NCBI GenBank assembly: GCA_903907865.1
Contig: CAIVPR010000017.1
Location: forward strand, 1-64,000
From: an uncultured Acidobacteriia bacterium
Lineage (GTDB): Bacteria > Acidobacteriota > Terriglobia > Bryobacterales > Bryobacteraceae
Direction: 5' to 3'
DNA length: 64,000 nt
In this document: positions 37,941 to 47,984 of the stretch, in pieces
Numbering within the stretch: position 1 is the stretch's first letter
Layout of the letters: each line of letters begins with the position of its first letter
Made by a program: the position numbers and the translations under genes
Notes under the pieces: model-generated
The model's input: only the letters and a program-made list of their open reading frames with translations
Told to the model about the DNA's origin: nothing
The model's database searches: none

Positions 37941-39209
37941 TCAACGCGTCCGCAGCGTCCCGGTAACCAGCGTCAACCCGACCCCGGCTGGCACTTCCGC
38001 CATGGACGCGTCCACGTAGAAATACGCCACGCCGAAACTCCGTCGGTCGTTTGGCACCCCGAACCCCACCACGTTCTTGTGGTAGCCCGGGAACGCCGCC
38101 ACCTGCTCCGATTGGGCGACGAATGATGCCCGGCGTCCGCCGCCCTCCAGTCCCGTGAACTCCAATCCGACCTCGTAGTACGGGCGATTCCCTTCCTGGA
38201 GCGCCATCTTCCGCACGATCCCCTTGACTGCCGTCCCCTTCCGGAACAGCACCCGGTCCACTTTCAAATCCTTCGCAAGCATCGCCCGGACCTCGTCGCC
38301 CACGGCCGCCCGCCGACAATCGATGGCCTTCTCCAGTTGCACATGCAGGTCGATTTCGGCCGGCAGCGCCAGCGCGTCATCCTTCTCGACCTTCCCTGAC
38401 ACTGCCTTTGCCAAATCATCCTCGTCCCCGAACGAGATGCTGGACTCGGCCGCGTACTTTCGACACTGGGTGAAGGTCCCGTGGTTCCAGTGCGTGTCCC
38501 CGTTGAACGATTCCGACGTGAGATCCATCGCCGCCGGCAACAGGATTTCCGATTCCCCCAAGTGGACCCGCGCATAGGTGACATCTTCGGCTATCGTCCT
38601 GTCCTGGCTGAACGGGGGCAAGTCCTGCGCCTCGAACTGGAGCCGCACCAAGTCATACGTCTCCGCGTCCGCCCAAAACGACCCCGCGGCCCCTACAACG
38701 CCGGAACTGCCCCCAAGGCGCACCGTCCAACCGCTGAGCATCTGGGGAATCCGGAATTCGTAACGCAGGAGCTTCCGGCCGTCGCTCTGTTCCTCGCCCG
38801 AAAACCGGATCGTCGCCGTCTTGCCGATGAAGATGTTGCGGGTCATGGAAGCAAAATCGCCGTCGCCCACGAACCCGCTTTGGACCATGTCCGGAAGGCG
38901 TTGGTCGCTGAACACGGTTGCGCCCGGCCACGAGTACAACTCCCGGCCATCGACAATTGCGACCTGAATCCGGATGCGGTCGAACGGTTTCGGACGAGCG
39001 CCGCGTGCGCTCGTATAGCGGTCAACCGTCTCCATGCAGGAGTAATTCGGCAGACGTTTCAATTCATCGGCCATCTTGTGCTGGATCCGCGCCAAGCTCA
39101 GGATCTCGGGCGCGATCTGGTCCGCGCCTGCCACAGCGGCCGTCACGCAAACCGCTGAAAACAATAGCATACGAATATGTTTTCGCGATCCCGCGACGCG
39201 TCCGGCCAT
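37941..39209 (-). CDS. Hypothetical secreted protein
   Basis: 422 aa; signal-like MLLFSAVCVTAAVAGA; full-length ORF with consistent coding composition. Confidence 0.65.
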   Translation of the reverse strand: MAGRVAGSRKHIRMLLFSAVCVTAAVAGADQIAPEILSLARIQHKMADELKRLPNYSCMETVDRYTSARGARPKPFDRIRIQVAIVDGRELYSWPGATVFSDQRLPDMVQSGFVGDGDFASMTRNIFIGKTATIRFSGEEQSDGRKLLRYEFRIPQMLSGWTVRLGGSSGVVGAAGSFWADAETYDLVRLQFEAQDLPPFSQDRTIAEDVTYARVHLGESEILLPAAMDLTSESFNGDTHWNHGTFTQCRKYAAESSISFGDEDDLAKAVSGKVEKDDALALPAEIDLHVQLEKAIDCRRAAVGDEVRAMLAKDLKVDRVLFRKGTAVKGIVRKMALQEGNRPYYEVGLEFTGLEGGGRRASFVAQSEQVAAFPGYHKNVVGFGVPNDRRSFGVAYFYVDASMAEVPAGVGLTLVTGTLRTR

Positions 39210-39369
39210 ACCGCGATTGTACCGGTTTTGGCATCCCCGAATGGGGCACCATGGGACAAATGTGTGTCAAGATGCCTCTTTGTTTCACTCGGACTATTGA
39301 CGAGGTAGCTTAAGAAGTGTTAACCTCACAGTTTCACGACTTACGCAGACCTGCAACGTCCAACCAGAC

Positions 39370-40302
39370 ATGGGCGGGTCACCCGGAAACGCTCAACCGG
39401 ATCACAAAACATTGAAGCAAGACTACTTCATCCTCGAGCTCGTCCATTCGCTGCACGGCAAGTCGCGGCGACTGCAGATTCCGCACCGCTTCCTCTACGG
39501 TGCCTTGGGTGCTGTGGCTTTGTTTTTGCTGATCGGTTTCGGTGCTGTCAGCAGCTACAGCCGGATGCTGATGAAGGTCGCCAACTACGACAATCTGCAG
39601 AAGGAAGCGCAAACGTTGCGCGACCGGTACGACAGTCTTCAGAAGAAGGTTAAGCAGACCAATGAGCAGTTGGCCAGCTTGGAAATGCTCGCCAAGGAAG
39701 TTTCCACCGCCTACGGTGTGAAGCGTTCGCTGACCGGCAGCCCCGACCTGATCGCCGAAGCTCCACTCGTTCCCACCTTCCGCGAAACCCTCGCCGAATA
39801 CGACTACCTCCGCACCACCAACCTCGCCAGCCGCAGCAGCCGCAACAGTTTCGCCCGTGCCGACGTTAACGTCCTGCCCGCCGCGTGGCCGATCATGGGA
39901 CGCCTGATGGGCGGCTACGGTCAGCGCAGTGATCCGTTCTCTGGCGAAGGTGCCATGCACACCGGCATCGACATTTCGGCTCCCGTCGGGACGCCTGTCA
40001 AGGTAACTGCCGATGGAATCGTCCGCCATGCCAACTGGAACGGCGGCTACGGACGTTGTGTGATCGTCGACCATGGAAACGGCTACCAAACATGGTACGC
40101 GCACCTTTCCAAAATGGATGTGATGGAAGGCCAGGAAGTCCGTCAAGGTGAAATCGTCGGTCGCGTCGGTTCCACCGGCCGCTCCACCGGCTCCCACCTC
40201 CACTACGAAGTCCGCATCCACTCCACTCCCGTCAACCCGTACCGGTTCATGCAGCGTACGGTTGCTGTCAAGCAGACCGCGCAAAGCGATTTCCCCTTCT
40301 AG
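39370..40302 (+). CDS. M23 family metallopeptidase with N-terminal TM and coiled coil
   Basis: HTGIDISAPVGTPVKVTADGIV...GRSTGSHLHYEVRIHSTPVNP. Confidence 0.93.
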   Translation: MGGSPGNAQPDHKTLKQDYFILELVHSLHGKSRRLQIPHRFLYGALGAVALFLLIGFGAVSSYSRMLMKVANYDNLQKEAQTLRDRYDSLQKKVKQTNEQLASLEMLAKEVSTAYGVKRSLTGSPDLIAEAPLVPTFRETLAEYDYLRTTNLASRSSRNSFARADVNVLPAAWPIMGRLMGGYGQRSDPFSGEGAMHTGIDISAPVGTPVKVTADGIVRHANWNGGYGRCVIVDHGNGYQTWYAHLSKMDVMEGQEVRQGEIVGRVGSTGRSTGSHLHYEVRIHSTPVNPYRFMQRTVAVKQTAQSDFPF

Positions 40303-40363
40303 TCTGCGGCAAATCTTCGCCGCCGCCTTCCATTCCCGCCTCCAAAGGTATAGAATCTCTTCC

Positions 40364-41389
40364 ATGAAGCCAGTTTGGTACCGCATGGCAGCGCTTGGCG
40401 CAGCCGCAATCCTCTTGACCGCCGCCTACAAGCGCGCCGAGCAGTCCTCCGTGATGGCCGACGCCGCCAATGCCTTCCTCAGTTCCCTCTGGTCCGACCA
40501 GAAGGCCAAAGCGACCTACACCTTCGAAGACGACCAGCGTTTCGACTGGCACTTTATCCCCAAGCTCCGCAAAGGCCTCTCGTTCGGCGAGATGCAGCCG
40601 TTCCAGCGCGAACTGGCCACCGCACTCATTTCGACCGGCCTTAGCCAGCAGGGCTTCATCAAGGCCGAGACCATCATGAGCCTCGACCAAGTGCTCCTCC
40701 TAGCCGAGCAGGGTGCCGGGGCGAACCGCCGCGACCCCGACAACTACTACATCACCATCTTCGGCACTCCCGCCCCCAAGGGAACGTGGGGTTTCCGGCT
40801 CGAAGGCCACCACGTGGCGCAGAACTTCACCATCGTCGACGGCAAGATCGCCGGTTCCCCCAGCTTCTTCGGCTCCAACCCCGCTGAAGTGCGCGTCGGA
40901 CCCCGCAAGGGCCTCCGCGTGCTCGCCGCCGAGGACGACGCCGGTTACGAGGTCATCGAATCGCTCGACAAGGCACAGCAGGACGCCGCCGTCGTCGACA
41001 AGACCGCGCTCAAGGACATCATCACGATGGCTTCCCGCAAGGCCGCCCTCAACGGCGCGCCGAACGGCCTTTCCGCGGCCAAGATGAACGCAGCCCAGTA
41101 CGACAAGCTCTGGACCGTGATCGAGACCTACGCCTACAACATGGCGGGCGACATCGCCGACAAGCGCATCGAACTGGCCAAGAAGCAGCCCAAGGCCCAG
41201 ACCTACTTCGCATGGACCGGCGAACTTGCACGCGGCGGCGCGCACTACTACCGTATCCAAACGCCCGCGTTCCTGATCGAACTCGACTGCACCCAGGACA
41301 AGGCCAACCACATCCACTCGGTGTGGCGCGACTACGAGGGCGATTTCGGCCTCGACCTCCTCAAGGCCCACCTTACCGCCGCCCACTAG
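40364..41389 (+). CDS. DUF3500-like secreted protein
   Basis: MKPVWYRMAALGAAAILL...TWGFRLEGHHVAQNFTIVDGKIAGSPSFFGSNPAEV...HYYRIQTPAFLIELDCTQDKANHIHSVWRD. Confidence 0.8.
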   Translation: MKPVWYRMAALGAAAILLTAAYKRAEQSSVMADAANAFLSSLWSDQKAKATYTFEDDQRFDWHFIPKLRKGLSFGEMQPFQRELATALISTGLSQQGFIKAETIMSLDQVLLLAEQGAGANRRDPDNYYITIFGTPAPKGTWGFRLEGHHVAQNFTIVDGKIAGSPSFFGSNPAEVRVGPRKGLRVLAAEDDAGYEVIESLDKAQQDAAVVDKTALKDIITMASRKAALNGAPNGLSAAKMNAAQYDKLWTVIETYAYNMAGDIADKRIELAKKQPKAQTYFAWTGELARGGAHYYRIQTPAFLIELDCTQDKANHIHSVWRDYEGDFGLDLLKAHLTAAH

Positions 41390-41494
41390 CAATCACCCCT
41401 GCGGGACGCGCCGGTCCGCCACAGCTGGATCGGCGCGTCCTAGTAAACTGGAACCATCGAACCCCTAACCACATCGCGGCGCGATTTCCTCGCC

Positions 41495-42514
41495 ATGGCG
41501 GTCGCGGGTCGCCTTTCCGGCCCCGAGTGGAAGCGGTATCCCGATCCCGCCACGGAATTGGAAGTCGTCCGCCTCACGGACCCCGCGTTTTCCAGCGGCA
41601 TGACCGCTCCGCACCTCCGGCAATTTGGACGCCGCAGCGACACCCTTCTCTACTGGAGTGAACGCACGGGCACGCGCCAGGGGTTCCAGATGGACCTCAA
41701 GACGGGCGAGTCGCACCAGATCACCGACGCTGCTGATCTCGATCCCCACTCCTTAGTCCTGAACTCCGACGAGAAGTCGGTCGTGTATTTTGACGGCCCC
41801 GCCCTGATCGAATCCTCTCTCAACAGCCTGTCGAAACGGACACCATATAAGGGTCCGGCAGGCGTGAAGCGCACGGGCCTAACCCAGGGTTTCGACGGCT
41901 CCCTGCTCTTCGTCGAAACACGCGACGGCAAGAGCCGCATCCTGCGCTCGACGCGGTCAGTGACGAACACGATTGCGGCACTGGAGAGTCCCGTCGACGA
42001 CCTGCAGGCGCGCCCCAAGTCGGGCCAGTTGTTAATCCGGTCGGAAGCCGCTGTATCCTTGTGCAATTTGGATGGCAGCGGCACGCGGCCTTTGCAACTG
42101 GAACCCGGTCTGACGGGTGCGATCACATGGGTGCCATCGGGGCGCACCTTCGTCTACCTGCACATCCCGGACGATCCCAAGGAATTGATCTCACTCCGCG
42201 AATACAACCCGGAAGAGAAGACCGACCGCCGAATCGCGAGCACAAGCCAGTTCGAGAGCGTCGGGTCCAACACGGACTCGTCGGTCTTCGCTGGTGCGAG
42301 CCGCAGCAAGGCCTCGGCCTATGTGCTGATCCTGTTGCGCGCGGTGCGGCGGGAACTGACGCTTTGCGAACACCATGCGTCCGACCCGAGGATGGTCTCG
42401 CCCATCTTCACACCGGACAGCCAAAGCGTCTTCTTCACTAGCGACCGCGACGGCCATTCGGCGATTTACCGCGTCCACGTTGACAAGTTCGTGGAACATA
42501 CGGGCGAGGGCTAG
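41495..42514 (+). CDS. Beta-propeller protein, oligogalacturonate lyase/TolB-like; true N-terminus may lie at 41456
   Basis: WKRYPDPATELEVVRLTDPAFSS..., FTPDSQSVFFTSDRDGHSAIYRVHVD. In-frame upstream codons read TIEPLTTSRRDFLA. Confidence 0.7.
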   Translation: MAVAGRLSGPEWKRYPDPATELEVVRLTDPAFSSGMTAPHLRQFGRRSDTLLYWSERTGTRQGFQMDLKTGESHQITDAADLDPHSLVLNSDEKSVVYFDGPALIESSLNSLSKRTPYKGPAGVKRTGLTQGFDGSLLFVETRDGKSRILRSTRSVTNTIAALESPVDDLQARPKSGQLLIRSEAAVSLCNLDGSGTRPLQLEPGLTGAITWVPSGRTFVYLHIPDDPKELISLREYNPEEKTDRRIASTSQFESVGSNTDSSVFAGASRSKASAYVLILLRAVRRELTLCEHHASDPRMVSPIFTPDSQSVFFTSDRDGHSAIYRVHVDKFVEHTGEG

Positions 42515-42739
42515 GCCTGCGACCGCATGAAACTGTTGTTTTCTGATGTCTGATGGCCGAATTCGAAAACCCGGAGCTTTCCCAGAGACGCTGCAGGCGG
42601 GGGATCAACCGCACAACGCGAGAACGATGGTCCGCAGAGTGCGGCTCCTGGTTACCCAGTCCGTTTATCCGCCACATTCTTCAACTCTTTCCCCCAGCCG
42701 GACTCAAGGTCGTTAGGGCTATGCGAGAATTAGGGGTTT

Positions 42740-43696
42740 ATGGATAATCCTCAATTGTGTAGTCGCTATCATCCTCACGGGTGCGTCCGGTGCCCAACAG
42801 AGACCCTGCAGAACCGAGGCTTGTCCCTCATACCGGCGGGCTTTGTACTGCCGGTACTCCTAATGATGGCTGTGGCTCAGCTTGCTCTTGGAAGCTCCCT
42901 GTCGAATTCCAGCATCACCGTCACGATCGGAGGCGTAAGCTGCACTTCCAGCTTTTCCAACGTGGGCGTCAGTCCTGCCGTTTCAAGTTCACCATGCAGC
43001 CCTAATCCCGACGTAAATGTTGTCGGACGGGGGGACATCACACTTCGTCCTTTGTCTGTAGGCGCGAGCTTCGTCTTAGAGACTCCGAACGTGACCAGTG
43101 CCGATCTGGCATACAACTACGGCGTCTCGATGTCCGGGCAGTTCAGCGATGTCTGGCACTTTGGAGGGACTGAACCCCAACCGGCTAAGATCGTACATTT
43201 CTTCGAAACCACATGGGGTAGTATCGGGACTTTCGGTGGCGCAACTGCCGAGGGATTCCTGAATGGAACTGGATGGACGGATGGCTACTCGTGCAGCGCA
43301 GGTTTCTGGATTGGAACAGGCCAAGTCCACGGCTATTCCTACGCGTCGTCATGTAGCGCCGACGCGATCATTCCCTACGGAAGTACGGAGATAGACATCA
43401 GCACAAGCGGTTCATTTCAATTTTCGATGAGCTTGGCAGGTGCGACACTGGGGACCAAGAGCGGAGCGGGACCAGGCAATGGGCCAGTTCTTGGGATGCC
43501 GTCCATATCGATCACTGACCTCGGCGGTAACCCGCTGCCTTTTCCCGACTACACAGACTCTGGTTACATAGTCACCGCGACCGGGTACCAGTCACCAGCG
43601 CCTGAGCCCGGGTCCATTGGGCTGTGTGCCTTGGCAATCGGTGTCTGGCTGACTTCACGCGGGAACGTGTCAAGTCTGTGCTTCAAAAAGAACTAG
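42740..43696 (+). CDS. PEP-CTERM-like protein
   Basis: C-terminus PAPEPGSIGLCALAIGVWLTSRG. Confidence 0.65.
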   Translation: MDNPQLCSRYHPHGCVRCPTETLQNRGLSLIPAGFVLPVLLMMAVAQLALGSSLSNSSITVTIGGVSCTSSFSNVGVSPAVSSSPCSPNPDVNVVGRGDITLRPLSVGASFVLETPNVTSADLAYNYGVSMSGQFSDVWHFGGTEPQPAKIVHFFETTWGSIGTFGGATAEGFLNGTGWTDGYSCSAGFWIGTGQVHGYSYASSCSADAIIPYGSTEIDISTSGSFQFSMSLAGATLGTKSGAGPGNGPVLGMPSISITDLGGNPLPFPDYTDSGYIVTATGYQSPAPEPGSIGLCALAIGVWLTSRGNVSSLCFKKN

Positions 43697-43818
43697 CAAC
43701 AAGTGGTGATGTGGCAGCGGAGGAGGCTTGCGCGGAGCGAGTGCGGCGAGTAGAGGCCGCAGTCAGTCCCAAGAACTCAGGAAGTGTTGCTTATTCGGCA
43801 TCCCCACACAAAATCACT

Positions 43819-44931
43819 CTAGGGCGTCGGCGCGCCCTGGCTAACCGGCCGAATCCGGCCGTCCGGCATGAGCCGGAACCGCGTCCCCCGCCATTCCACA
43901 TGGTTGCCGACGATTCCCGCGCACCAAACCGCGAAGCCGAACAGGTCGCGAAACGGCACCGCGAGAAAGTCCGCAGAATTCCATGCGCCGACCGCGGACA
44001 TCGCCGCACCGGCCGCAGCCATGCGCGCGACCATTCCGGTCAGCGCAACCTGCCAATGTCCCGTCGCCGCCGCCACGAGGCACCAGAACGTCGCCTGCGT
44101 CACCGCGTAGCCGAAGTAGCCCCCCGGACGGGAAACCCGGATAGTGCGCGACCACCGCGTCTGGTGTCGCCAAACCTCGGCCCAGTTACCCGCCCCGAGA
44201 TTCGTTTCCACCACGCTGTCCGACATCGCGATACGCTTGCCGAGGGCTGAAATCCGGGCTCCCAGCTGGTAGTCGTCGGCCAGGAATTCGCGAATCGACG
44301 CAAAGCCGCCGATGGCATCCAATTCCCGCCGCCGGAAGGCCATCGTGGAGCCCAAGGCGAATCCCGACGACGACAGCAGCCGCGCCACGAGCACGCTCGG
44401 CGCGAATTCGGTGGCGATTCCCAAGGCCTCGGCGCGCGATGGCAAGGACCCGCCGTGTCCGCGATAGAGGCACGTTACCAGTCCAATCCGAGGATCGCCC
44501 AATAAGCCCAGCACCCGCACCAAGTAATCCGGTTCCACCCGGATATCGCCGTCATTCACCAGCAGCGTATCGTAACGCGCTTCGCGGGCCAGAATCTCAA
44601 GCGCCCCGACCTTACGGTTGGGAGCGTCGTTGGCTGTCCCCACAACGCGGATCGGCACGGAAGGGAACTCCCTCCGCAACTCGTCGATGTCCTCCAGCGC
44701 CGGGTCCGCCGGATCCGCAACCCCGAACACAATCTCGAATTCCGGATAGCGCTGGATTGCATGCGAGCGGATGGCCTCGTAGAATCCCGGGTCGCGGCCA
44801 CGCACCGGTTTCAATATCGACACCGGAGGGCGGAAGTTGGAGATCGTCGCCCCGCGCCGAAACCAGATCGCTCCCGCCACGGCAAGCAGGTTGTACGGGA
44901 TGCCGAGGAGGGCTGGAATTGCGGGGATCAT
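43819..44931 (-). CDS. hpnI: Hopanoid-associated glycosyltransferase HpnI (ceramide-glucosyltransferase-like)
   Basis: PVSILKPVRGRDPGFYEAIRSHAIQRYPEFEIVFGVADPADPA..., and adjacency to hpnJ. Confidence 0.85.
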   Translation of the reverse strand: MIPAIPALLGIPYNLLAVAGAIWFRRGATISNFRPPVSILKPVRGRDPGFYEAIRSHAIQRYPEFEIVFGVADPADPALEDIDELRREFPSVPIRVVGTANDAPNRKVGALEILAREARYDTLLVNDGDIRVEPDYLVRVLGLLGDPRIGLVTCLYRGHGGSLPSRAEALGIATEFAPSVLVARLLSSSGFALGSTMAFRRRELDAIGGFASIREFLADDYQLGARISALGKRIAMSDSVVETNLGAGNWAEVWRHQTRWSRTIRVSRPGGYFGYAVTQATFWCLVAAATGHWQVALTGMVARMAAAGAAMSAVGAWNSADFLAVPFRDLFGFAVWCAGIVGNHVEWRGTRFRLMPDGRIRPVSQGAPTP

Positions 44932-44941
44932 GTTGTTCGGG

Positions 44942-45304
44942 TCACTGCGAAATGAAGATGACGCCCACCAGGATCAACCCGATCCCGGTCCAACGCCGCC
45001 AATCTACCGATTCCTTCAGCAGATACCGGGCCAGAAACGTCTCCGGGATGAAGGTGATCGCCGAAACCGGCACCGCGAAGCTCATCGGCGCAATCGAAAC
45101 CAGCTTCATGAACGAAAAGAAAGACACCGCCATGGCGCAGGTGGACACGATCACCATCCAGTTACGCGCAATCGCGGAAAGCGCCCCCCCGATTGCCCCG
45201 GGACGGAAGTCGTGGATTTCCCCGTGGTGCCGCATCCCCAACGACCGGAACACGTCCCCGACGACGGTCGACGACACGCACAGCGCAACCAGCATCCACT
45301 TCAT
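44942..45304 (-). CDS. Small multidrug resistance/EamA-like 4-TM transporter subunit
   Basis: 120 aa; four hydrophobic segments; SVDWRRWTGIGLILVGVIFIS is an SMR-like C-terminus. Confidence 0.75.
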   Translation of the reverse strand: MKWMLVALCVSSTVVGDVFRSLGMRHHGEIHDFRPGAIGGALSAIARNWMVIVSTCAMAVSFFSFMKLVSIAPMSFAVPVSAITFIPETFLARYLLKESVDWRRWTGIGLILVGVIFISQ

Positions 45305-45702
45305 TCGTGGGATTCCTTCTTTGCAGAGGCCGGGTCCGTCCCCCCCACCAGGAACACCCCGACCGTGATCAGCACAATTCCCGCCCAGCGCATCGGGGAA
45401 ACCGCCTCGCCCAGGAAAAACTTCCCGGCGAACGCCGTCACCACGTACCCGATCGCCGTCACCGGCATCACGTAGCTCAGATCCGCCCAGCTCAGCAGCG
45501 CCATATGGGCAAACGTCCACACGATCAGCATCGTCACGCCCAGCGCCACCCACGGGTGGAACAGTGCCGCGACGAGATCCAGGGGCGAATTGCCAATCTC
45601 TCCCAAGCCCTGCATGCCATGCGTCAGCGCCGAATTGCCCGCCACGTTGCTCAGGACCGACAGGACGGCGAACAGCTGGGTCTTACGTCGGACGTCAGTC
45701 AC
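45301..45702 (-). CDS. Small multidrug resistance/EamA-like 4-TM transporter subunit (GTG start)
   Basis: 133 aa; FLGEAVSPMRWAGIVLITVGVFLVGG; ATGA overlap with the next gene; start overlaps hpnJ end. Confidence 0.75.
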   Translation of the reverse strand: MTDVRRKTQLFAVLSVLSNVAGNSALTHGMQGLGEIGNSPLDLVAALFHPWVALGVTMLIVWTFAHMALLSWADLSYVMPVTAIGYVVTAFAGKFFLGEAVSPMRWAGIVLITVGVFLVGGTDPASAKKESHE

Positions 45703-47167
45703 CGGCGTTCGCGGAGACGGCCGCCCGCTGCTGCTGCTGGGTCCGCTGCTCGGCAATGAATTTCTTGCGGCGCGCGCGGAGGGCCATGTACTCCTTGCCT
45801 TCCTTGAAGAGGCGGTTGCGCTCGTGGGAATCGAACATGACCTTGCTGATCATGCGCCACACGACCTTGGGCCGGAAGTAGTACTCGCTGTAGAAGCGCT
45901 CCACCCAGTCCATCAGCTCGGCCTCGTCGAGGTTCTCGTAAACCACCTTCGGCAACTGGTTGCCACGGTCGTCCACGATGTTGCCGATGGTGATCAGGTT
46001 GTTCTTCTCGGCGTAGTTGTAGAACTCGGTGCCGGGGTAGGGGTGCGCGATGGAGACCTGGATGGTCTCGTTGTCGAGCTTCTTGGCGAAGTCGATGGTC
46101 TTGCGGATGCTCTCGCGGGTTTCGCCGGGCAGGCCGACGATGAAGTCGCCGTGAATGACGAGGCCCAGCTTCTTGCAGTTGGCGGTGAAGCGCTCGGCCA
46201 TGTCGATGGTCGCGCCCTTCTTGATGTTCTTGAGGATCTGCGGGTCGCCCGACTCGTAGCCGACGATCAGCAGGCGGCAACCGGCTTCCTTCATGGCCTT
46301 GAGCGTGTCGTGGTCGGTGGTGACGCGCGACGTGCAGGACCAGGTGAAGTTCAGGTGTTTGAGCTTGGAGCAGAGCTCGATGGTGCGTTCCTTGCGGTAG
46401 TTGAAGGTATCGTCGTCGAAGAAGATTTCCTTCACTTCCGGGAAGTTTTCGAGGACCCACTTCACTTCGGCAACGATGTCGTCGCTCGAACGGAGGCGCC
46501 ACCGGTGGCCGGAGTGCGTCTGCGGCCAGAGGCAGAAGGTGCACATCGCGGGGCAGCCGCGCGACGTGTACATGGAAATGAACGGGTTGAGCAGGAACGG
46601 GACGTTGTAGCGGGTGACGTCGAGGTCGCGCTTGTAGATTTTGGAGACCCACGGCAGCGCGTCGAGGTTCTCGATCATCGGCGCTTCCGGGTTGTTGACG
46701 ATCTTGCCATCCTTGCGGAAGCTGGCACCGGGGATTTCCTCGAGCGGCTTGCCGTTGGCGTAGTCGACGATCTGGTGGTCGAACTCGCGGCGGATGACGA
46801 AGTCGATGGCGTCGCAGGCGTTGAGCGACTTTTCGGGCTCCACAGTGACCGGCGGGCCGACGAAGCAGACCTTCATGCCGGGGTTGGAGGCCTTCATCAT
46901 CTGCGAGATCTTGCAGTCGACGTCGAAGCCGGGGGTGGAGGTGAACAGGACGAGGAGCTCGAAATCCTTGGCCATCTCGACGGTCTGCTCGATGGAGATC
47001 TTGTGCGGGGGGGCGTCGACCACCTTGCTGTCGGGCAGCATGCCTGCGGGGTAGCAGAGCCAGACCGGGTACCAATAGGATTCGATCTCACGCGACGCCG
47101 GCCACCGCGAACTGGCTCCGCCGTCGAAGCCCTCGAAGGATGGGGGGTTGAGAAACAGAGTTCGCAT
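45695..47167 (-). CDS. hpnJ: Hopanoid-associated B12-binding radical SAM protein HpnJ
   Basis: MRTLFLNPPSFEGFDGGASSRWPASREIESYWYPVWLCYPAGMLPDSKVVDAPPH; radical SAM motif CPAMCTFC. Confidence 0.92.
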   Translation of the reverse strand: MRTLFLNPPSFEGFDGGASSRWPASREIESYWYPVWLCYPAGMLPDSKVVDAPPHKISIEQTVEMAKDFELLVLFTSTPGFDVDCKISQMMKASNPGMKVCFVGPPVTVEPEKSLNACDAIDFVIRREFDHQIVDYANGKPLEEIPGASFRKDGKIVNNPEAPMIENLDALPWVSKIYKRDLDVTRYNVPFLLNPFISMYTSRGCPAMCTFCLWPQTHSGHRWRLRSSDDIVAEVKWVLENFPEVKEIFFDDDTFNYRKERTIELCSKLKHLNFTWSCTSRVTTDHDTLKAMKEAGCRLLIVGYESGDPQILKNIKKGATIDMAERFTANCKKLGLVIHGDFIVGLPGETRESIRKTIDFAKKLDNETIQVSIAHPYPGTEFYNYAEKNNLITIGNIVDDRGNQLPKVVYENLDEAELMDWVERFYSEYYFRPKVVWRMISKVMFDSHERNRLFKEGKEYMALRARRKKFIAEQRTQQQQRAAVSANAGD

Positions 47168-47337
47168 GGAATATACCATTGTAGGGTACGGAGAGGGGTC
47201 GGGGAGGAGGGGTCGGAAAGGAGGTTGCCGGGGCATTGCCGAGGGCGTCCTCCGCCATAGGTCGAAACCGCACACGCAGAGTCCCCACTCCTGCCCTTTT
47301 CCCAGGCGGTCCAGCTGGCAATGGTATACGCGTTGCC

Positions 47338-47982
47338 ATGCGTATTTCATCCCCTGCACTGGCCTTCTCGGCCTTCATCACGCTAACCGCTACCCTTTCC
47401 GCCGGCACCATCGTCTCGAACGGCCCGGCCACCAGCACCTCGTTTCAAATCGGCGGTCCCAACAGCCAAGTTGATGCAGTCGTTTGGATCCAAAGCTCTG
47501 ATCTGACTGGCGCCTCGATCTCCGCGTTGATCGGCAGTGTCGACGGCGGTTCGGATACCGTTAACGTCTATCTTCTCCAGAATGTCCAGACCAACGTGAT
47601 CGCCAGCACGACGGTGACGGTTGGCTCGTTTACGAGCTCCTCCGACTTCACTCCGGTCACCCTCTTCAGCGGACTGTCGCTCCCCACAGCCGCCTATGCC
47701 GTCGTCCTATTCAACGGCGACACGTCGGGTGAAACCACTGTTCGCTGGGCAGTGGGCGGGAGCACCAACAATACGTCCGACGGTACCTTCGCGGGTACGT
47801 CATATTCCAACAGTCCCGTGACGAACGTGTCAAGCCCGTATCTCTCGACCTTCTCGACTTCGCCGGCCGCGCTGGGTTTCACCGTCACTGGTGATGTCGC
47901 CACCCCAGAGCCCGGCACGTTCTTCGGTATCCTGCCCGCGCTCGCTGTCGTCGGCCTGATCCGCCGCCGCGTCAATCTGTAA
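47338..47982 (+). CDS. PEP-CTERM protein
   Basis: Signal peptide; C-terminus TPEPGTFFGILPALAVVGLIRRRVNL. Confidence 0.85.
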   Translation: MRISSPALAFSAFITLTATLSAGTIVSNGPATSTSFQIGGPNSQVDAVVWIQSSDLTGASISALIGSVDGGSDTVNVYLLQNVQTNVIASTTVTVGSFTSSSDFTPVTLFSGLSLPTAAYAVVLFNGDTSGETTVRWAVGGSTNNTSDGTFAGTSYSNSPVTNVSSPYLSTFSTSPAALGFTVTGDVATPEPGTFFGILPALAVVGLIRRRVNL

Positions 47983-47984
47983 GC

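Noticed and set aside
45590-47260. 556-aa plus-strand ORF
   Set aside because: Antisense to hpnJ; Val/Asp/Gly-rich shadow ORF with no domain.
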